The translations under genes and the position numbers were made by a program. This document shows positions 11,117 through 22,140 of a DNA stretch of 64,000 bases, one piece after another; the stretch's first letter is position 1, and the number at the start of each line of letters is the position of its first letter. Origin of the DNA: Heterostelium multicystogenum (Eukaryota; Evosea; Eumycetozoa; Acytosteliales; Acytosteliaceae); the NCBI GenBank assembly GCA_003667245.1, contig RCNN01000008.1:62001-126000 (forward strand), read 5' to 3'. The notes below the pieces were generated by a model that saw nothing but the letters and a program-made list of their open reading frames with translations, was not told the DNA's origin and ran no database searches.

Positions 11117-11545
11117 AAGTCTTTTATACCCAAGGCAGAATAGCTGATGTGGTATGGTAGTCTGCTTGTGACGCCTTGGGTCGTGGTTCGAATCCCGGGT
11201 TTTCCAGTTTTTCCCCATACACTTCCAGTGAGCCCATGAACTTTCAAGTCTGTATGATACCATTCCCGCCATGAAGAATATGTAATTGACAAGCGAAGCC
11301 CTCAACTACGTAAACCATTGGTGTACTCTTAAAATCTTCTGTCGCTTCGAAATACTTAACAGTCCACTGTTAAAAACACCTTGCTCCAAATAATAATAGG
11401 CAGTCATGCCTCTATAAAATGATGGTCATCACAACCGGCCTGTGGTTGTAAAAAAAAAGAAATCTGTAGGCTTCTAAACCCTACCTTAAATAAACAACTG
11501 TATGGTTATAACAACAAAAAAAAAAAAAAAAAAAAAGTCTTTTAT
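11117..11545 (+). mobile_element. tRNA-derived SINE-like retroelement with target-site duplication
   Basis: The 11-bp sequence AAGTCTTTTAT occurs at 11117-11127 and again at 11535-11545. Between them lies a 407-bp body. Its 5' end resembles a tRNA: an A-box-like TAGCTGATGTGG at 11141-11152 and a consensus B box GGTTCGAATCC at 11185-11195, so it could be transcribed by RNA polymerase III. Its 3' end is a run of 21 A residues (11516-11536, overlapping the duplication). The A tail, internal promoter, lack of coding capacity and perfect duplication are the hallmarks of a SINE inserted by LINE-type target-primed reverse transcription. It sits 57 bp downstream of tRNA-Trp in the same orientation; dictyostelid TRE3 retrotransposons are known to choose sites at this kind of distance downstream of tRNA genes, so a TRE3-like donor machinery is a reasonable inference. 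Confidence 0.8.
11185..11195 (+). promoter_or_regulatory. RNA polymerase III B box of the SINE-like element
   Basis: GGTTCGAATCC matches the consensus B box exactly. With the A-box-like sequence about 35 bp upstream it would form an internal type 2 Pol III promoter. The surrounding arms no longer pair well enough for a working tRNA. Confidence 0.7.
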
Positions 11546-11670
11546 TGCTTTATTCCTTTATTCTTATTTAAATCCTATATTCTTTATCAAACCTTTTGAT
11601 AAGCTAGTATCCGGACTATCCGGCATCTACCTTACAAAAGAAGACTTAAACATTTTTTTTTTAAAAGAAC

Positions 11671-11704
11671 ATGATGACCTAAGAACATTGGCTTAGGTCA
11701 TCAT
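11671..11704. repeat. Perfect 13-bp inverted repeat with 8-base loop
   Basis: atgatgacctaag at 11671-11683 is the exact reverse complement of 11692-11704, with loop aacattgg. It stands alone between the SINE-like insertion and the broken ankyrin-like gene. The transcript of either strand would form a stable hairpin. Function unknown; a terminator or small RNA are both possible. Confidence 0.8.
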
Positions 11705-11811
11705 TTATTTCTCCTTTAAAAATCAAACTTTTATTGAATATTTTATATACTTAATTGAACCCTGCTGATCACTCTGTTAAGTATTTTTGAAATGAAAAAA
11801 TATACATTTTC

Positions 11812-13602
11812 ATGCACACCCTTTCAATGGATAATCATGTATTTAGATTAGTATTTAATCATATAGTCTTGAATCAGTGTATATTTAAACATGTGTATGA
11901 ATATGGCAGATCTAAAAGTAAAGTCAAATTCAAGTCATTTAGATGGCAAGAGGTAATTGATCAATCCAAAGTTGTTGGCTCTCTATGGATATCTAAATGA
12001 GCTGAAGCAGTTCCATCATTATAAATACAACAAGCGCCAAGAAGAAAGACAGCTTAGAAGGCTTGAATTCGAAGAAAAAGAAGCAACATTAAGGATCGCA
12101 GTTGAAGGTGGAAGTCTCGAGATGTTCATCTATCTGATAGATCATTATCGACCAGATGATAATCTTCTCGATAGTATGCTTAAACATGCGATTATTAGTA
12201 ATAGATTGGACATTGTACATTACCTAGTTGAACGATATTCTAATAGGAAATGGAATTACTTGGATTCTTTGACCCTTTCACCACAATCAGGGAATATCGA
12301 CATGCTAAAGTTCTTTTGGAATCGAGTAGTTTTAGAATCGGGACCAGATAATATATACTTCTCATTCGCACTCGAAAATGCTATTAAATTCGGTCATCTT
12401 GATATGATTAAGTTGCTAGTTGCTAACAGAATAACCAAAACTAGGGTCATCATCGATGTTCTATTTGGCAATTTCAGCTAAACCAATTTCAAGTACTGAA
12501 ATACTTGTTTTTGGAGCACGTGAATTCTTTAGACCACAGATGCTAGGTATTTAAGTATTGCATCTCGAAGTGAGAGCATGTTCGAGATGTTCATGCTTTT
12601 GTTTGAAAACGGTTCTGTATTGTTGAATATCAAAAATATACAACGCAACGCAGCAAGCGGAGGTAATCTAAAACTTCTCCAATGGCTACATTCTCATTCA
12701 TATCTAGATCCAAAATGTACCAATTTTGTGGATGGTGCTATTTCGGGTGGCCATCTTTCTGTTGTGAAGTGGCTTTTACCATAATCGAATTGTAAGCACT
12801 TTTCCAGGACAATCCATTATTTGGTCAACACATAATGGCCATGTTCACATTGCAAAGTATCTGTACGACAATGACATAATTTCAAGGAACCAAATTCCAC
12901 AAAGTATCGATATCAACATCATTGCGGAGAGAGGACATCTCGATGTACTACTATGGTTAGAGGATATTTGGTATTTACCTTGAATTTACAAAAGATATTC
13001 TTGACTCTGTCATTCAAAGAGGAATGCTCAACATTGTTAAGTATCTACATGAACGAAACAATGGTGAAAATAATAGATATCAATTCTCAATCAATACACT
13101 GAGGACCGCTGTTAGATATCGACAGTTTAGAGATTGTCAAATGGATTCACAAGAACAGGAGTGAACGATGCAATGAAAAAAATACTTCATGATACTTTGT
13201 TAGGCCACGACAGAGATATTGATTGATTGGCTATTCAATCATAGAACAGAGTACCAATATTCAATCAATCCAACTATCTAAATACATTGAGTATCTGATT
13301 GCCCAGAATCACTATGAAGTATTAAAGTGGATGCTAGATAATCTTATCAACACCTATTCACATACTAAAGCAGCTTCACAAAGAAATGAATCAAAAATAA
13401 TATAGCTATATTACCGAATCTAGATCATTATATTTAATTAAATCAGCACTTAGAATGTATGTCAGAGGATGCATAGGCCTATGCCAACTGGTTGAAAGAA
13501 GTAGCCGCTAGATCTAAGATCCTCGTCAACATATTTGACTCCACGTTAGTAACTAAACCCACCTGTTTTGTAATAAATAGTTTATATATAAGTGTATTAT
13601 AA
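11812..13602 (+). pseudogene. Broken ankyrin-repeat-like dictyostelid gene
   Basis: Pieces in changing frames read as one ankyrin-like protein: an N-terminal LVFNHIVLNQCIFKHVYEYG, then AVEGGSLEMFIYLIDHY, SNRLDIVHYLVERY, KFGHLDMIKLLVANR, ASGGNLKLLQWLHSHSYL, ISGGHLSVVKWLL and AERGHLDVLLWLED, then NHYEVLKWMLDNL. These are typical ankyrin helices and the start matches the paralogue at 5268. Breaks occur near 11960, 12485, 12780, 12975, 13120, 13205 and 13400, denser than in the conserved genes. It may be a real pseudogene with genuine damage, or a gene hit by the same draft errors; I lean to pseudogene at modest confidence. The last open stretch ends at 13602. Confidence 0.5.
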
Positions 13603-13820
13603 CACAAATTTAGAAATCGATATTGCAAGTTGTCTGGATTTGTGCTGTGGGGAATTATGATTGTCATCATTGTTTTTTGATCAACTTCAATGGCTCGCTT
13701 AATTTGTGCACTTAACATTTGCTGAACTAAATTTTCATTTAAAATTACATCAATCAAAATATATTATTATTGTTGTTGTTGTTGAAAATCTTCATTTAGA
13801 CAAGTTAAAAGAATTGTACA

Positions 13821-15137
13821 ATGATCAGATTATTCAAGAAGCATAGGAAGACTACATCCAATCACCGGTAGTAACAGCATCAATTTACAGAATTAATTTT
13901 TAAGAGATTATGTTATTTTACAACGAACTATACAACTACATCTTCATCAACTTCATCGACAGAGTCAACAATCAAGCCATTCAACCTATCGGAATCTTCA
14001 CCCTATGAAAAGTTAGATGAAAAGAAACAAACAGTTGCTGGATGGAATCACCAATGAGTCGCGTGTCTATCCTCCAGACTGATCACTCTGGTTGAGTCTT
14101 CAAGAGAGGATCACCAAGCTCAGGCCAGATTGATCATCTCAATTCTGCTTCAGCAGTCACGCGAGTACGAACTCGCACACAATCACCAGCCAAAAATCGT
14201 TCCGTATTGGTGTATCTGGACCACCGTGCAGGAAAGAGTACATTCATCGTTTTGGTACCTACTTGACAAACACACTCAATAAGAAAGTTGCTGTTTCTGG
14301 CCATTGATCCATCATCAGTGCGTACAGGTGGAAGTGTTCTTGGTGACAAAACAAGAATGGTTGAGCTATCGAAAGATCCAAAAGCATATGTACGTCCTTC
14401 TTCAACTCGTGGAACGCTTGGAGGTATCACCAAATCAACCTCCGACACAATTGTGCTCTGTGAAGCAGCAGGTTATGAAATCATTATAGTCGAGACAGTC
14501 GGAGTTGGACAATCGGAAGTTTGCAGTTGAGGAGATGGTCGACATCTTTATGCTGCTTGTGCCACCAGCAAATTGGCGATGAACTACAAGGTCTTAAGAA
14601 AGGTATAGCGAGCTCTCAGACATGGTTGTAGTAAACAAAGCTGATGGTGAGCTTCTGCCACGTGCTAGATTCACTGTAGCCGAGTATATGAGTGCTTTCA
14701 AAATGCAGAGACCAAGACAGAGTTTTGGAAACCAAAGGTTCTCTCCTGCTCCTGCACTGACCAAAGATAATATAGATCAAGTTTGGAATACAATGAATGA
14801 ATTTAAGGAAACAATGACTGTAAGTATCCCAACATTGGACGTGTCCCGGCGGTTTATAAAAGTTATTTATTGTCAATCTAATTGATTTGGATTTATGGTT
14901 ATAGAATCAGGAGAATTAAGATTTAAGAGATCTGAACAAAAACAAACCTGGATGTGGAGATATATCGAGGAGGAAATTATATGAATAGATTTACACAGCA
15001 ACAAGAAAGTAGCAGAGTTGATTCCGGTGATTGAGGCCAAGTTAAGGATGGCAATATCTTCACCAAGTTTAGCATCGAGCACCATCATTGAAAAGTTTCT
15101 TGAATCCACCCATCGAAATCCAACAACCAACAAATAA
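13821..15137 (+). CDS. mmaa: MMAA / MeaB-type G3E GTPase, cobalamin metabolism
   Basis: MMAA is a mitochondrial GTPase that guards and loads adenosylcobalamin on methylmalonyl-CoA mutase. The N terminus [16 protein letters not shown] is basic and lacks acids, as for a mitochondrial presequence, and is followed by an intron from 13869 to about 13904. A P-loop region reads AGKSTFI near 14240, preceded by a one-base gap in the Gly codons. Next come [40 protein letters not shown], and [20 protein letters not shown] with the DxxG-equivalent, then [15 protein letters not shown] with the NKxD motif, all in family order. The C terminus [14 protein letters not shown] ends at 15137. Frame breaks near 14065, 14245, 14525, 14600 and 14745. 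Convergent with DCC1, 72 bp apart. Confidence 0.87.
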
Positions 15138-15209
15138 ACTAAATTATAAAACCTACATCATATTTATTTCAATCTATTCTATAATATATCCAAAACTAAT
15201 CTAATACTA

Positions 15210-16504
15210 TTAGTATCTGGAAATATATAGTTTGTCTTTGGTTCCAGGATTTGTTGTTGCTCTTGCAAACTTTAAAATAAACGATTCCAAACTCTTTTCA
15301 TTCACTGGTAAAATTGGTCTGGAAATGAATGGAAGTTAATCAAATTAATACTCTTGAATGATGATAATAGTCATAAATTGTTTGGATACATACTGTATAT
15401 ATGGCTGCATCTCCGCAAGTGTCCATTTTGGATTCTGTTTAAACATGAAGTGCTACTCTGTCTTTTGGTACAATTGTTAAATCCTCGTGGTTGAAATAGG
15501 TTGCATATGGTTTGTTGCTCTTTGTTGTTGCGATTGCCAAGCCCTTTAGCAATTCAAACTTTGGTGTAAATCCAATTGGTGAAATATCTATCCAACTTTC
15601 CATAAACTTTGACATCTCCATTGATTTTATTCTCGCTCTGCATTGTCAATACTGTTAGTATCTAATATATTATTCCAAATGATCAAGCTGATACATACCA
15701 ATAACTGGTTTACCTCTAAATATTACAAACTAAATCACTGTTCAACTTATTAGCCTTCTCTATCTGGGCACTTGGATGCATAGATACTAAAAATATACTC
15801 CAACAATGACTTTGATTTCACTTCGATCTTTGAATATACACTCCGCCATCGGTATAGCTTGATAGGACCACCATTAATGGTAATCTCTGTAAGTATCAAC
15901 TCAACCAATCTTGAATAGAATCTATCTGATAACAATGATACTTTATCTGTTTTATCAAAGTAAGTTAGTATGAGGCAGCTGATCAACCTGTGTACAATGC
16001 AGCGTCATATATATATACTTACCAGTATCTATATAATAAACATTTAAAGTGGAATCTAAATATGACTTTAACTCTTGTGAACTTGCTTGAACGAGTGACT
16101 CTAACTCGGTGAACAAGTATCCAGCGTCGTTGACATTGTATGTATCGGAGTCAATTGCTCGCTTCAAAAGGATTGACTTGAGAGTGGACAGTCTAGGTGG
16201 AATCTCGATCATTTCATAGTGCAGCTGTTGTAGTGATTGAAATGCAATTCTGTTTTGTCAGCATCATTGAGTTTGAAGTATGGGCACTCTTCATGATGTA
16301 TGTCTGTTTGATGTGCCAAAGCACGGCTTCATCTCCTTTATCAACACCTTTGATGTACAGCCTTTTTGTTCAAGTTCAATCATTCAATATATCGCTGTTG
16401 ATCTCCAACAACTTGTAGTTTTCATTAGAATACTGCTCGCCAAATGAGACGATAACTCTGTTACTTCTTGAAGTGCTGCTACTACTACTGCTTTCTGCCA
16501 TCAT
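15210..16504 (-). CDS. dscc1: DCC1, sister chromatid cohesion protein (CTF18-RFC subunit)
   Basis: DCC1 with CTF8 joins CTF18-RFC, which loads PCNA and promotes replication-coupled cohesion. The start at 16504 gives MMAESSSSSSTSRSNRVIV. The N-terminal beta domain includes LYIKGVDKGDEAVL and the block YIMKSAHTSNSMML, equivalent to the KIADTSNMLL block of the family. Then IPPRLSTLKSILLKRA corresponds to the PKLKKLKKLLMEN segment. The C-terminal winged-helix part has WIDISPIGFTPKFELLKGLA and ends NPGTKDKLYISRY. Several short introns with GTATGT-type donors (around 15325-15400, 15650-15740, 15960-16025) split the frame, plus breaks near 16390 and 16220. An E2F-type site lies 126 bp upstream. Confidence 0.8.
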
Positions 16505-16629
16505 TCTCAATACTAATAGGTTCTAAGATCAATACTAATCATAGATCAGTCATCATGAAGATCAACCTAATCAAACCAAGTACCATACCTACCAATTTCA
16601 AATTCAAATTCAAAAAACTGTGTTGGTAT

Positions 16630-16641
16630 TTTGGCGCCAAA
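16630..16641. promoter_or_regulatory. Palindromic E2F-type site upstream of DCC1
   Basis: TTTGGCGCCAAA is a perfect palindrome and fits the E2F/DP consensus TTTSSCGC on both strands. It lies 126 bp upstream of the DCC1 start. GGCGCC is a rare hexamer in DNA this AT-rich, and DCC1 acts in S phase. Dictyostelids have E2F, DP and a retinoblastoma homologue. Binding is an inference. Confidence 0.6.
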
Positions 16642-16815
16642 TCATTTAGGAAGTTGGATGTCTTCTGGTCGGACCACAAGAAAAGCTAGAATATTGGTTT
16701 GATTGGCAAGATGGGATTTTGTAAAGCAAGATAAGATAATGATAACAATAATGTCATCGAAGCTGATTTATTTGAATTCTTATTCATCTTGAGATGAGAA
16801 CATTTGATTGTTTCA

Positions 16816-19800
16816 TTATATCGTTAAAGATGGTGTTTGATTGTTGTCCATCAAGAATTGTGTAGCACCATAGTTATTAGTTGGCTGTTGGTTCATGAAT
16901 TGTTTTGTTGATGTGGTTGTAGGTGTTACTGTTGTTATTATTGTTGTTGTTTAAAAATTTGTGGATGCTCCATGAGGAAGTTAAGAGCTGTTGTTTGTTA
17001 TTCAAATGATTCGGGTTGACAAAGTTGAGGTTTTTGTTGGTTAAGATTCAGGATGTTGTTGTTCATGTTTGTGTCGTTATTAATATTTAACAAATGATTG
17101 TTGTTGATGTTGTTGTTGTTGCTGTAGTTGGGAGTTGCTGTTGTTGTAATTGTTGTTGCAAATAAATTGTTGTTGAAGTTGTTGCTGCTGTTGTTGTAAT
17201 TGTTGGATTTGTTGTTGGAGTTGGAGTTGCTGCTGTTGGGTATTATTTTTACAAATGAAAAGGTTGGTTGTTGATTGTTGTTGCGATTGTTGAAGTGGAA
17301 CTGAAAAAAGGTTTGTAGATTGTTGTGTATTGTTGTTCGATTTCCTGTTGTATGTTCTTAAGATTGAAGTTAAAACATTGGTATTGATATGTGTACCTTG
17401 TATTGGACTTTGGCTAGCTTGTGCATTAATCAAATTGTTGTTATGCTATTGTTATTACTGTTGTTTGTTATTGTTGTTATTGTTTGTTGTTGTTCTTTAA
17501 GCTTGTTGTTATAGTTGTTAGCTGCTTATTCCATTGAGTAATGTATTGAGGATTGTGGATGGAGATTGATTTGAATGTTCATCAATAGTGTATTCAACAA
17601 TGAAGATGCAGCAGATGTATCGATGTCATTATTGATTACATTCATGTTGCTAAGATTGGCAAGTGGATTGAGGTTAGGAAGGGTGCTATTGTTGTTGATG
17701 TTGCTGTTGGGAGTCAGGATGCTGTTGTTACTATTGTTGCTTGACATGAATCCTGGAGTTACTATCTTTTCGCCACTCTGGTCGCTGTTGCTGTTGTAAT
17801 TAGTCAAGTAATTACCAATTGGATTCAACATTGCATTGTAACCAGATAAGCTGTTCAAAATATTTGAGGGCACCATTGAATAGATCTTTTGGTAACGATC
17901 GTTAGTGTATCTCTTCTCATTGGTAAAGCCAAGTTTCGATGCATAGTTGTATGACTTGTACATAAACTCAAAGCATTGCTTCAACATGTTGTATGCCACC
18001 AATGAATTAGATTTGAAGAAGTTGTATTTCTCTCTCTCATTAGATCCGACCAAGTGAATAATAAATGTATCTGTGTTCTCTGTGTAAATGGATATGATTG
18101 AATTGTATGTGGAATTCTGTTGATAAGGATAAGAGTCAGTTAGATGTTGTTGTTGTTGTCGTTGCCTGCATTATGATAGTTTACTTTGATAAGAAGGATT
18201 CTGCTCTTTCCAAATCGGATTTGAGATGGACTCTCAGAGCAGAGTAGGGTCTGTGCAATTCTAATGTTTGATCTGTAGGTGCCGTTGATACTTCTTGCAT
18301 TGGTAGTTGAGTTTGGCGAGATGTTTTCATAGTCTTTGGCGTAGTACTCGGCAGCCAGCTTGAGCTTTTCAACAATCTGCTCTCTAACTTGAGTATAGTT
18401 GTTTTTGCTTACTCTTTTGAAGAATAAGACAATCTAGATGTTTGATGAATGTAATCATGTTAATAACAACAACAACTCGATCTGATGTTAGAAAACAAGA
18501 CAAGATAGTCATACCATAATCATGTGCTGCTTTGTTAAAGTAGTATTGAGCTCTCTGTAAGGACGACAACTCGATCTTTGAAGACAAGAAATCGCACGTA
18601 TCCAAATGTAACTTTGATGCTGTGTAGTTCTTTTGTATTCTGTAAATGGTTGACTTTAGATAGCTTACTTTGAACCTATATATAAAAGATGGTTAGATAT
18701 GTTGGTGGAAATATTTGATAAGTAAGGAATGTACATACAGATTCTCAGGCGAATAGAATATATCCAATCCTTTGTCCATTTGCTTATGGGCAGTTGCAAG
18801 CTCACCAACATAGGTAGATCCAATGCTCTGCTCAATCATCAAATCCGACAGTATCTCTGGGTTCTTATCGTATTTTCTCAGATACAAATCGAATACACTG
18901 TCCAACTCTACCCACTTTGCACCTGTTTCCTGTAGATGTGAAATATAGTTTAAGAGATTCTCATTCGGTCTAAATATTAATTGACTCTGTACATCAACAA
19001 ACAAGAAAAGATAGCTAGTTAGTACGGTCCAATTCACATATATATATATACAATTGAGTTCTAACTTACTCTTTGACAATTTAGGTTCGTTTGTTGTTGA
19101 TGACTCATTGGGAGGAAGTAGATGAGTCATGGTTGTCGCCACTTGTTTGTGATGAGTCTTGCTTGAGCTTCTCCTGCAGCTTTTTCTTTGATGGACTACC
19201 GTAGAAGTAGATTCTGATGCTGAAGTGAAAGTCCTTGAACTTGAGCTCCTCTTCGTTTGGAACAGGTGGAAGAATGACTGAACACTTCAGGTAGTAGAAT
19301 CCAGTCTTTTGGATACGGATCGAACCAAAACAGAACCTCTCCTTTCTTCATTGTTGCCTCCAATGTCTCGAATTGGTTCGGTGCAATTTCATCGATGTTC
19401 TTACGATTATCTTTACGTGTGAAGCTAGATGGCACCCAGTGAGGTGCAACCGACTCGAGTTTCAAGCGGAGTGGAGGGTGGTTCTGGCAGACGCGATTGG
19501 CCTCATCCTTGTGGTAGAGGAATATGCCGATCTTCTGATTCTTTTTGGCTGCGTAGTAGGTAGGTGTGCAGTGGAATAGATATGGCGAATCTTTGAGTGC
19601 ATCAGAGTTTTGAAAGATTACCACTAGAGACAATAGAGCGGTGTGTTTCCAATGAGATGTTTGGTAGAGATCCATCGACTCCATTGCTGGCATTGCCAGC
19701 TGGAAACTCTCCGTTGCTGGAGAATGACTCGTTGACGGAGGTTGTTGTGGTTGTTGTTGTTGTTGTTGCCGCTGAGTTTAGCATCATCTCAGTGGCGATT

Positions 19801-20303
19801 GGTGTTGGTGGCTGGGGTGGTGATGGACTGCTATAGTACTGATCGAATGAGCCAAGATTGTTCTGTTGGTTGGTGCTCGATGAAACTGATGAATGGCGAC
19901 GCTGGCCTGTTCGCGCTTGAAGAAGAAGATGACAGAACCTCATTCTTAACAATGATATCGTTTAATTCGGTTGGTGAAACTGGTGTTGAGTTGATCAAGA
20001 AACTGTATATCTGATTCGTAGTCTGTATAAACACTGCTGGTTTGTGTAGTGCTGCCGATGATGTTGTTCTGGGTAGCTGTGGTGGACTGAGCACCAGATT
20101 GCTGGTCTTGTCCATGGTCTTGGGATTGACCTTGGCTGAGGGGCTGTGCTGTTGTTGATGATCATCAATTGAAAGTTGGCAAAGACAGGCCAGGCGAATT
20201 TGGTGACGCACCTGCATTTTCACCAGAAGCCCCACCTTCAATTGGGGCAAGCCCACTCCCACTAACAGCAAACAAATTCATATGACGACGAAGACGATGA
20301 CAT
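16816..20303 (-). CDS. Large Asn/Gln-rich protein of unknown function
   Basis: I do not recognise this protein. From the start MSSSSSSY at 20303 the order is: a Ser/Thr/Gln/Gly-rich region; a globular block near 19600-19200 (SPYLFHCTPTYYAAKKNQKI, LRLKLESVAPHWVPSSF, KKGEVLFWFDPYPKDW, then FYGSPSKKKLQEKLKQ); a helical, TPR-like block near 18960-18180 (ELDSVFDLYLRKYDKNPEIL, MDKGLDIFYSPENL, SSLQRAQYYFNKAAHDYG, CFEFMYKSYNYASKLGFTNE); and a long Asn/Gln-rich tail ending QFLMDNNQTPSLTI at 16816. Introns near 19070-18980, 18735-18680 and 18520-18430 fit GT-AG rules. Frame breaks occur near 20280, 20170, 19940, 19610, 19280, 18360, 17440 and 17080. The single-gene model is an inference from strand, spacing and continuous composition; it could be two genes. 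Confidence 0.5.
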
Positions 20304-22140
20304 TTTCCATTAAATAATCAACTACCTTTAGTAATAGTACACCTCCAACTTCCAAATAGATAAGATATATTTGATTTGATAACTAAAGATAACAACTAAG
20401 ACAAGTATTATTATTACTATTATTATAAAAATATTATAATGAATATTATTAATATCAATATTTAAGAAATTTAAAGAAATAAACATAAACAGGCAGAAGT
20501 CAAAGAGAAAGGTAATAATAAAATAGAGATAATAATTAAGTATGAATAAAAGTAAAGCAAAAACAAGTAGATAATTATAAAGATATTTGTAAAATCTAAA
20601 TAAAAAATAGTTTTTTTAGAAAGAAATTGTTTTATGAAATTTTAGAATGGAAATCTAAAATTCTAATAGGTTTTTAATAATAATAATAAATTGTTACTAA
20701 TTTAGTGTTAAAGATAAAGATAAGATTTAGCTATAGATAAATAAATTGTTAGATAATAATAATAATAATATAGTTTAAAATAAATAATAACAGCAAAAAA
20801 AGCAAGATGTGGATGAAGGAACTGCACTGCTTGGGCTTGAGTACCAATTAATATCAGAAAGAAATTGAGCTAACGAGTGGGTTTGTTTTTTGAGAGAATA
20901 ATGTTTTTTTTCTTTTTTTCTTTTTTTTTTTTTTGTAAATAACTGATCAGAGTTGAGAGTGCAAATAATGATCAAAAAAGGCTCTCCAGTTTCACAGTAA
21001 AAATCTTTTGCTTTTGTTTTTAAAAAGTATTGATTATTTTGTTTGGATTTTTTGCAGATATTTTAGAAATTAAAGTCGAAAATAGGAAGTGTTTTGTTAA
21101 TTGCAAATCTATTTAAGATGACCTTTCTGAAAGTGAATCTTGCTCAAATCAAAACTGATGATATCATCAATTAGATTTTTTCTATCTATCTTGAAATTGG
21201 TGCACCTTCAACATTGGTGAGTTACCGATGATTGATAGCTTTTAAACAATGATTTTGATACCAGATTTCCCCAAATTTCAAACGAAACATTTGGTTTTTG
21301 ACGAAGATGACGTCGATAGTTTGATCATTTCCTTTGATTAGTCGAGAAATATTGTTTTTTGTAATTTAAAATGATTCTTTCTTCTTGAGAAACTTTGAGT
21401 GATTATAGATTTGATGGTTGGCCTAGACTAAAACCATTCCAAACCTAACTTTTTCTCTTTGTATGAATTGGTATCATGATCAGAAGTTCTATGATTAAAT
21501 TAGAAAACACAACTAATGATGGTGCCGTGAAGTTATTTATTCCTGTACATAGGCAACACAAGGAGGAGGACATCGCCATCAACATCTACCTACTAGTCAC
21601 AGATTTGCCACTATTTATTTGGTGATATTTATTTCATAGTGATGAACTTCAAGAAATAAATAAATGAATGAATATGAAACTGGAGTAAGAAATAATGGTC
21701 ATCATCATCTATTAGATATGTCTGTCTATGGAAGATAGCAATTTAGAAAGGTTACAACTCTCACACAAACCAACACACCAGTGGAATACACAACATGAAT
21801 TAAATTTAATTTCTAAAATTCAAAATTTTTGAGAGTTTGTTGTTTGAGTCTGTTTTCTTTGTTTGTTAAGAATAAACAATTCACTAACTAGTTAACTATC
21901 AAATCAACAAACATAGAATAGAATAACACAAAACAACATTGCAACATTACACAGCAAATCAAATCAAATCAAATAAATCAGAAAACTAATATATAACATT
22001 AGATAATAGTAATAGTAATAGTAATAGTAATTATAGTAATAATATCAATAGTTATAACAACAAATATAATACTAAGTAATTTTATAAACTTCAAAACAAA
22101 AAACAAAAGATAAAGTTTAATAGATTTTAAATTTGATTGA
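20304..22140. promoter_or_regulatory. 1.8-kb divergent intergenic region
   Basis: Very AT-rich, with trinucleotide tracts (taa/aat near 20680-20770), a T-rich run at 20890-20935 and ATAGTA repeats near 22005-22040. A 9-bp inverted repeat (aattttaga, 20638-20646 and 20654-20662) is seen. Both neighbours start at its edges, so it contains both promoters and leaders. I see no gene in it. Confidence 0.5.

Noticed and set aside
11128..11210. Second functional tRNA gene
   Set aside because: B box is perfect but acceptor and T stems have several mismatches and no good anticodon stem forms; it is better read as the 5' end of the SINE-like element.
11069..11305. Minus-strand frames of 65-78 codons over the SINE-like element
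   Set aside because: They run antisense through the tRNA-like end and have no coding logic; the element is non-coding.
13479..13757. Minus-strand frame of 92 codons (MIDVILNENLVQQML...)
   Set aside because: It overlaps the end of the ankyrin-like plus-strand gene, has no family match or splice logic, and plus-strand reading explains part of it.
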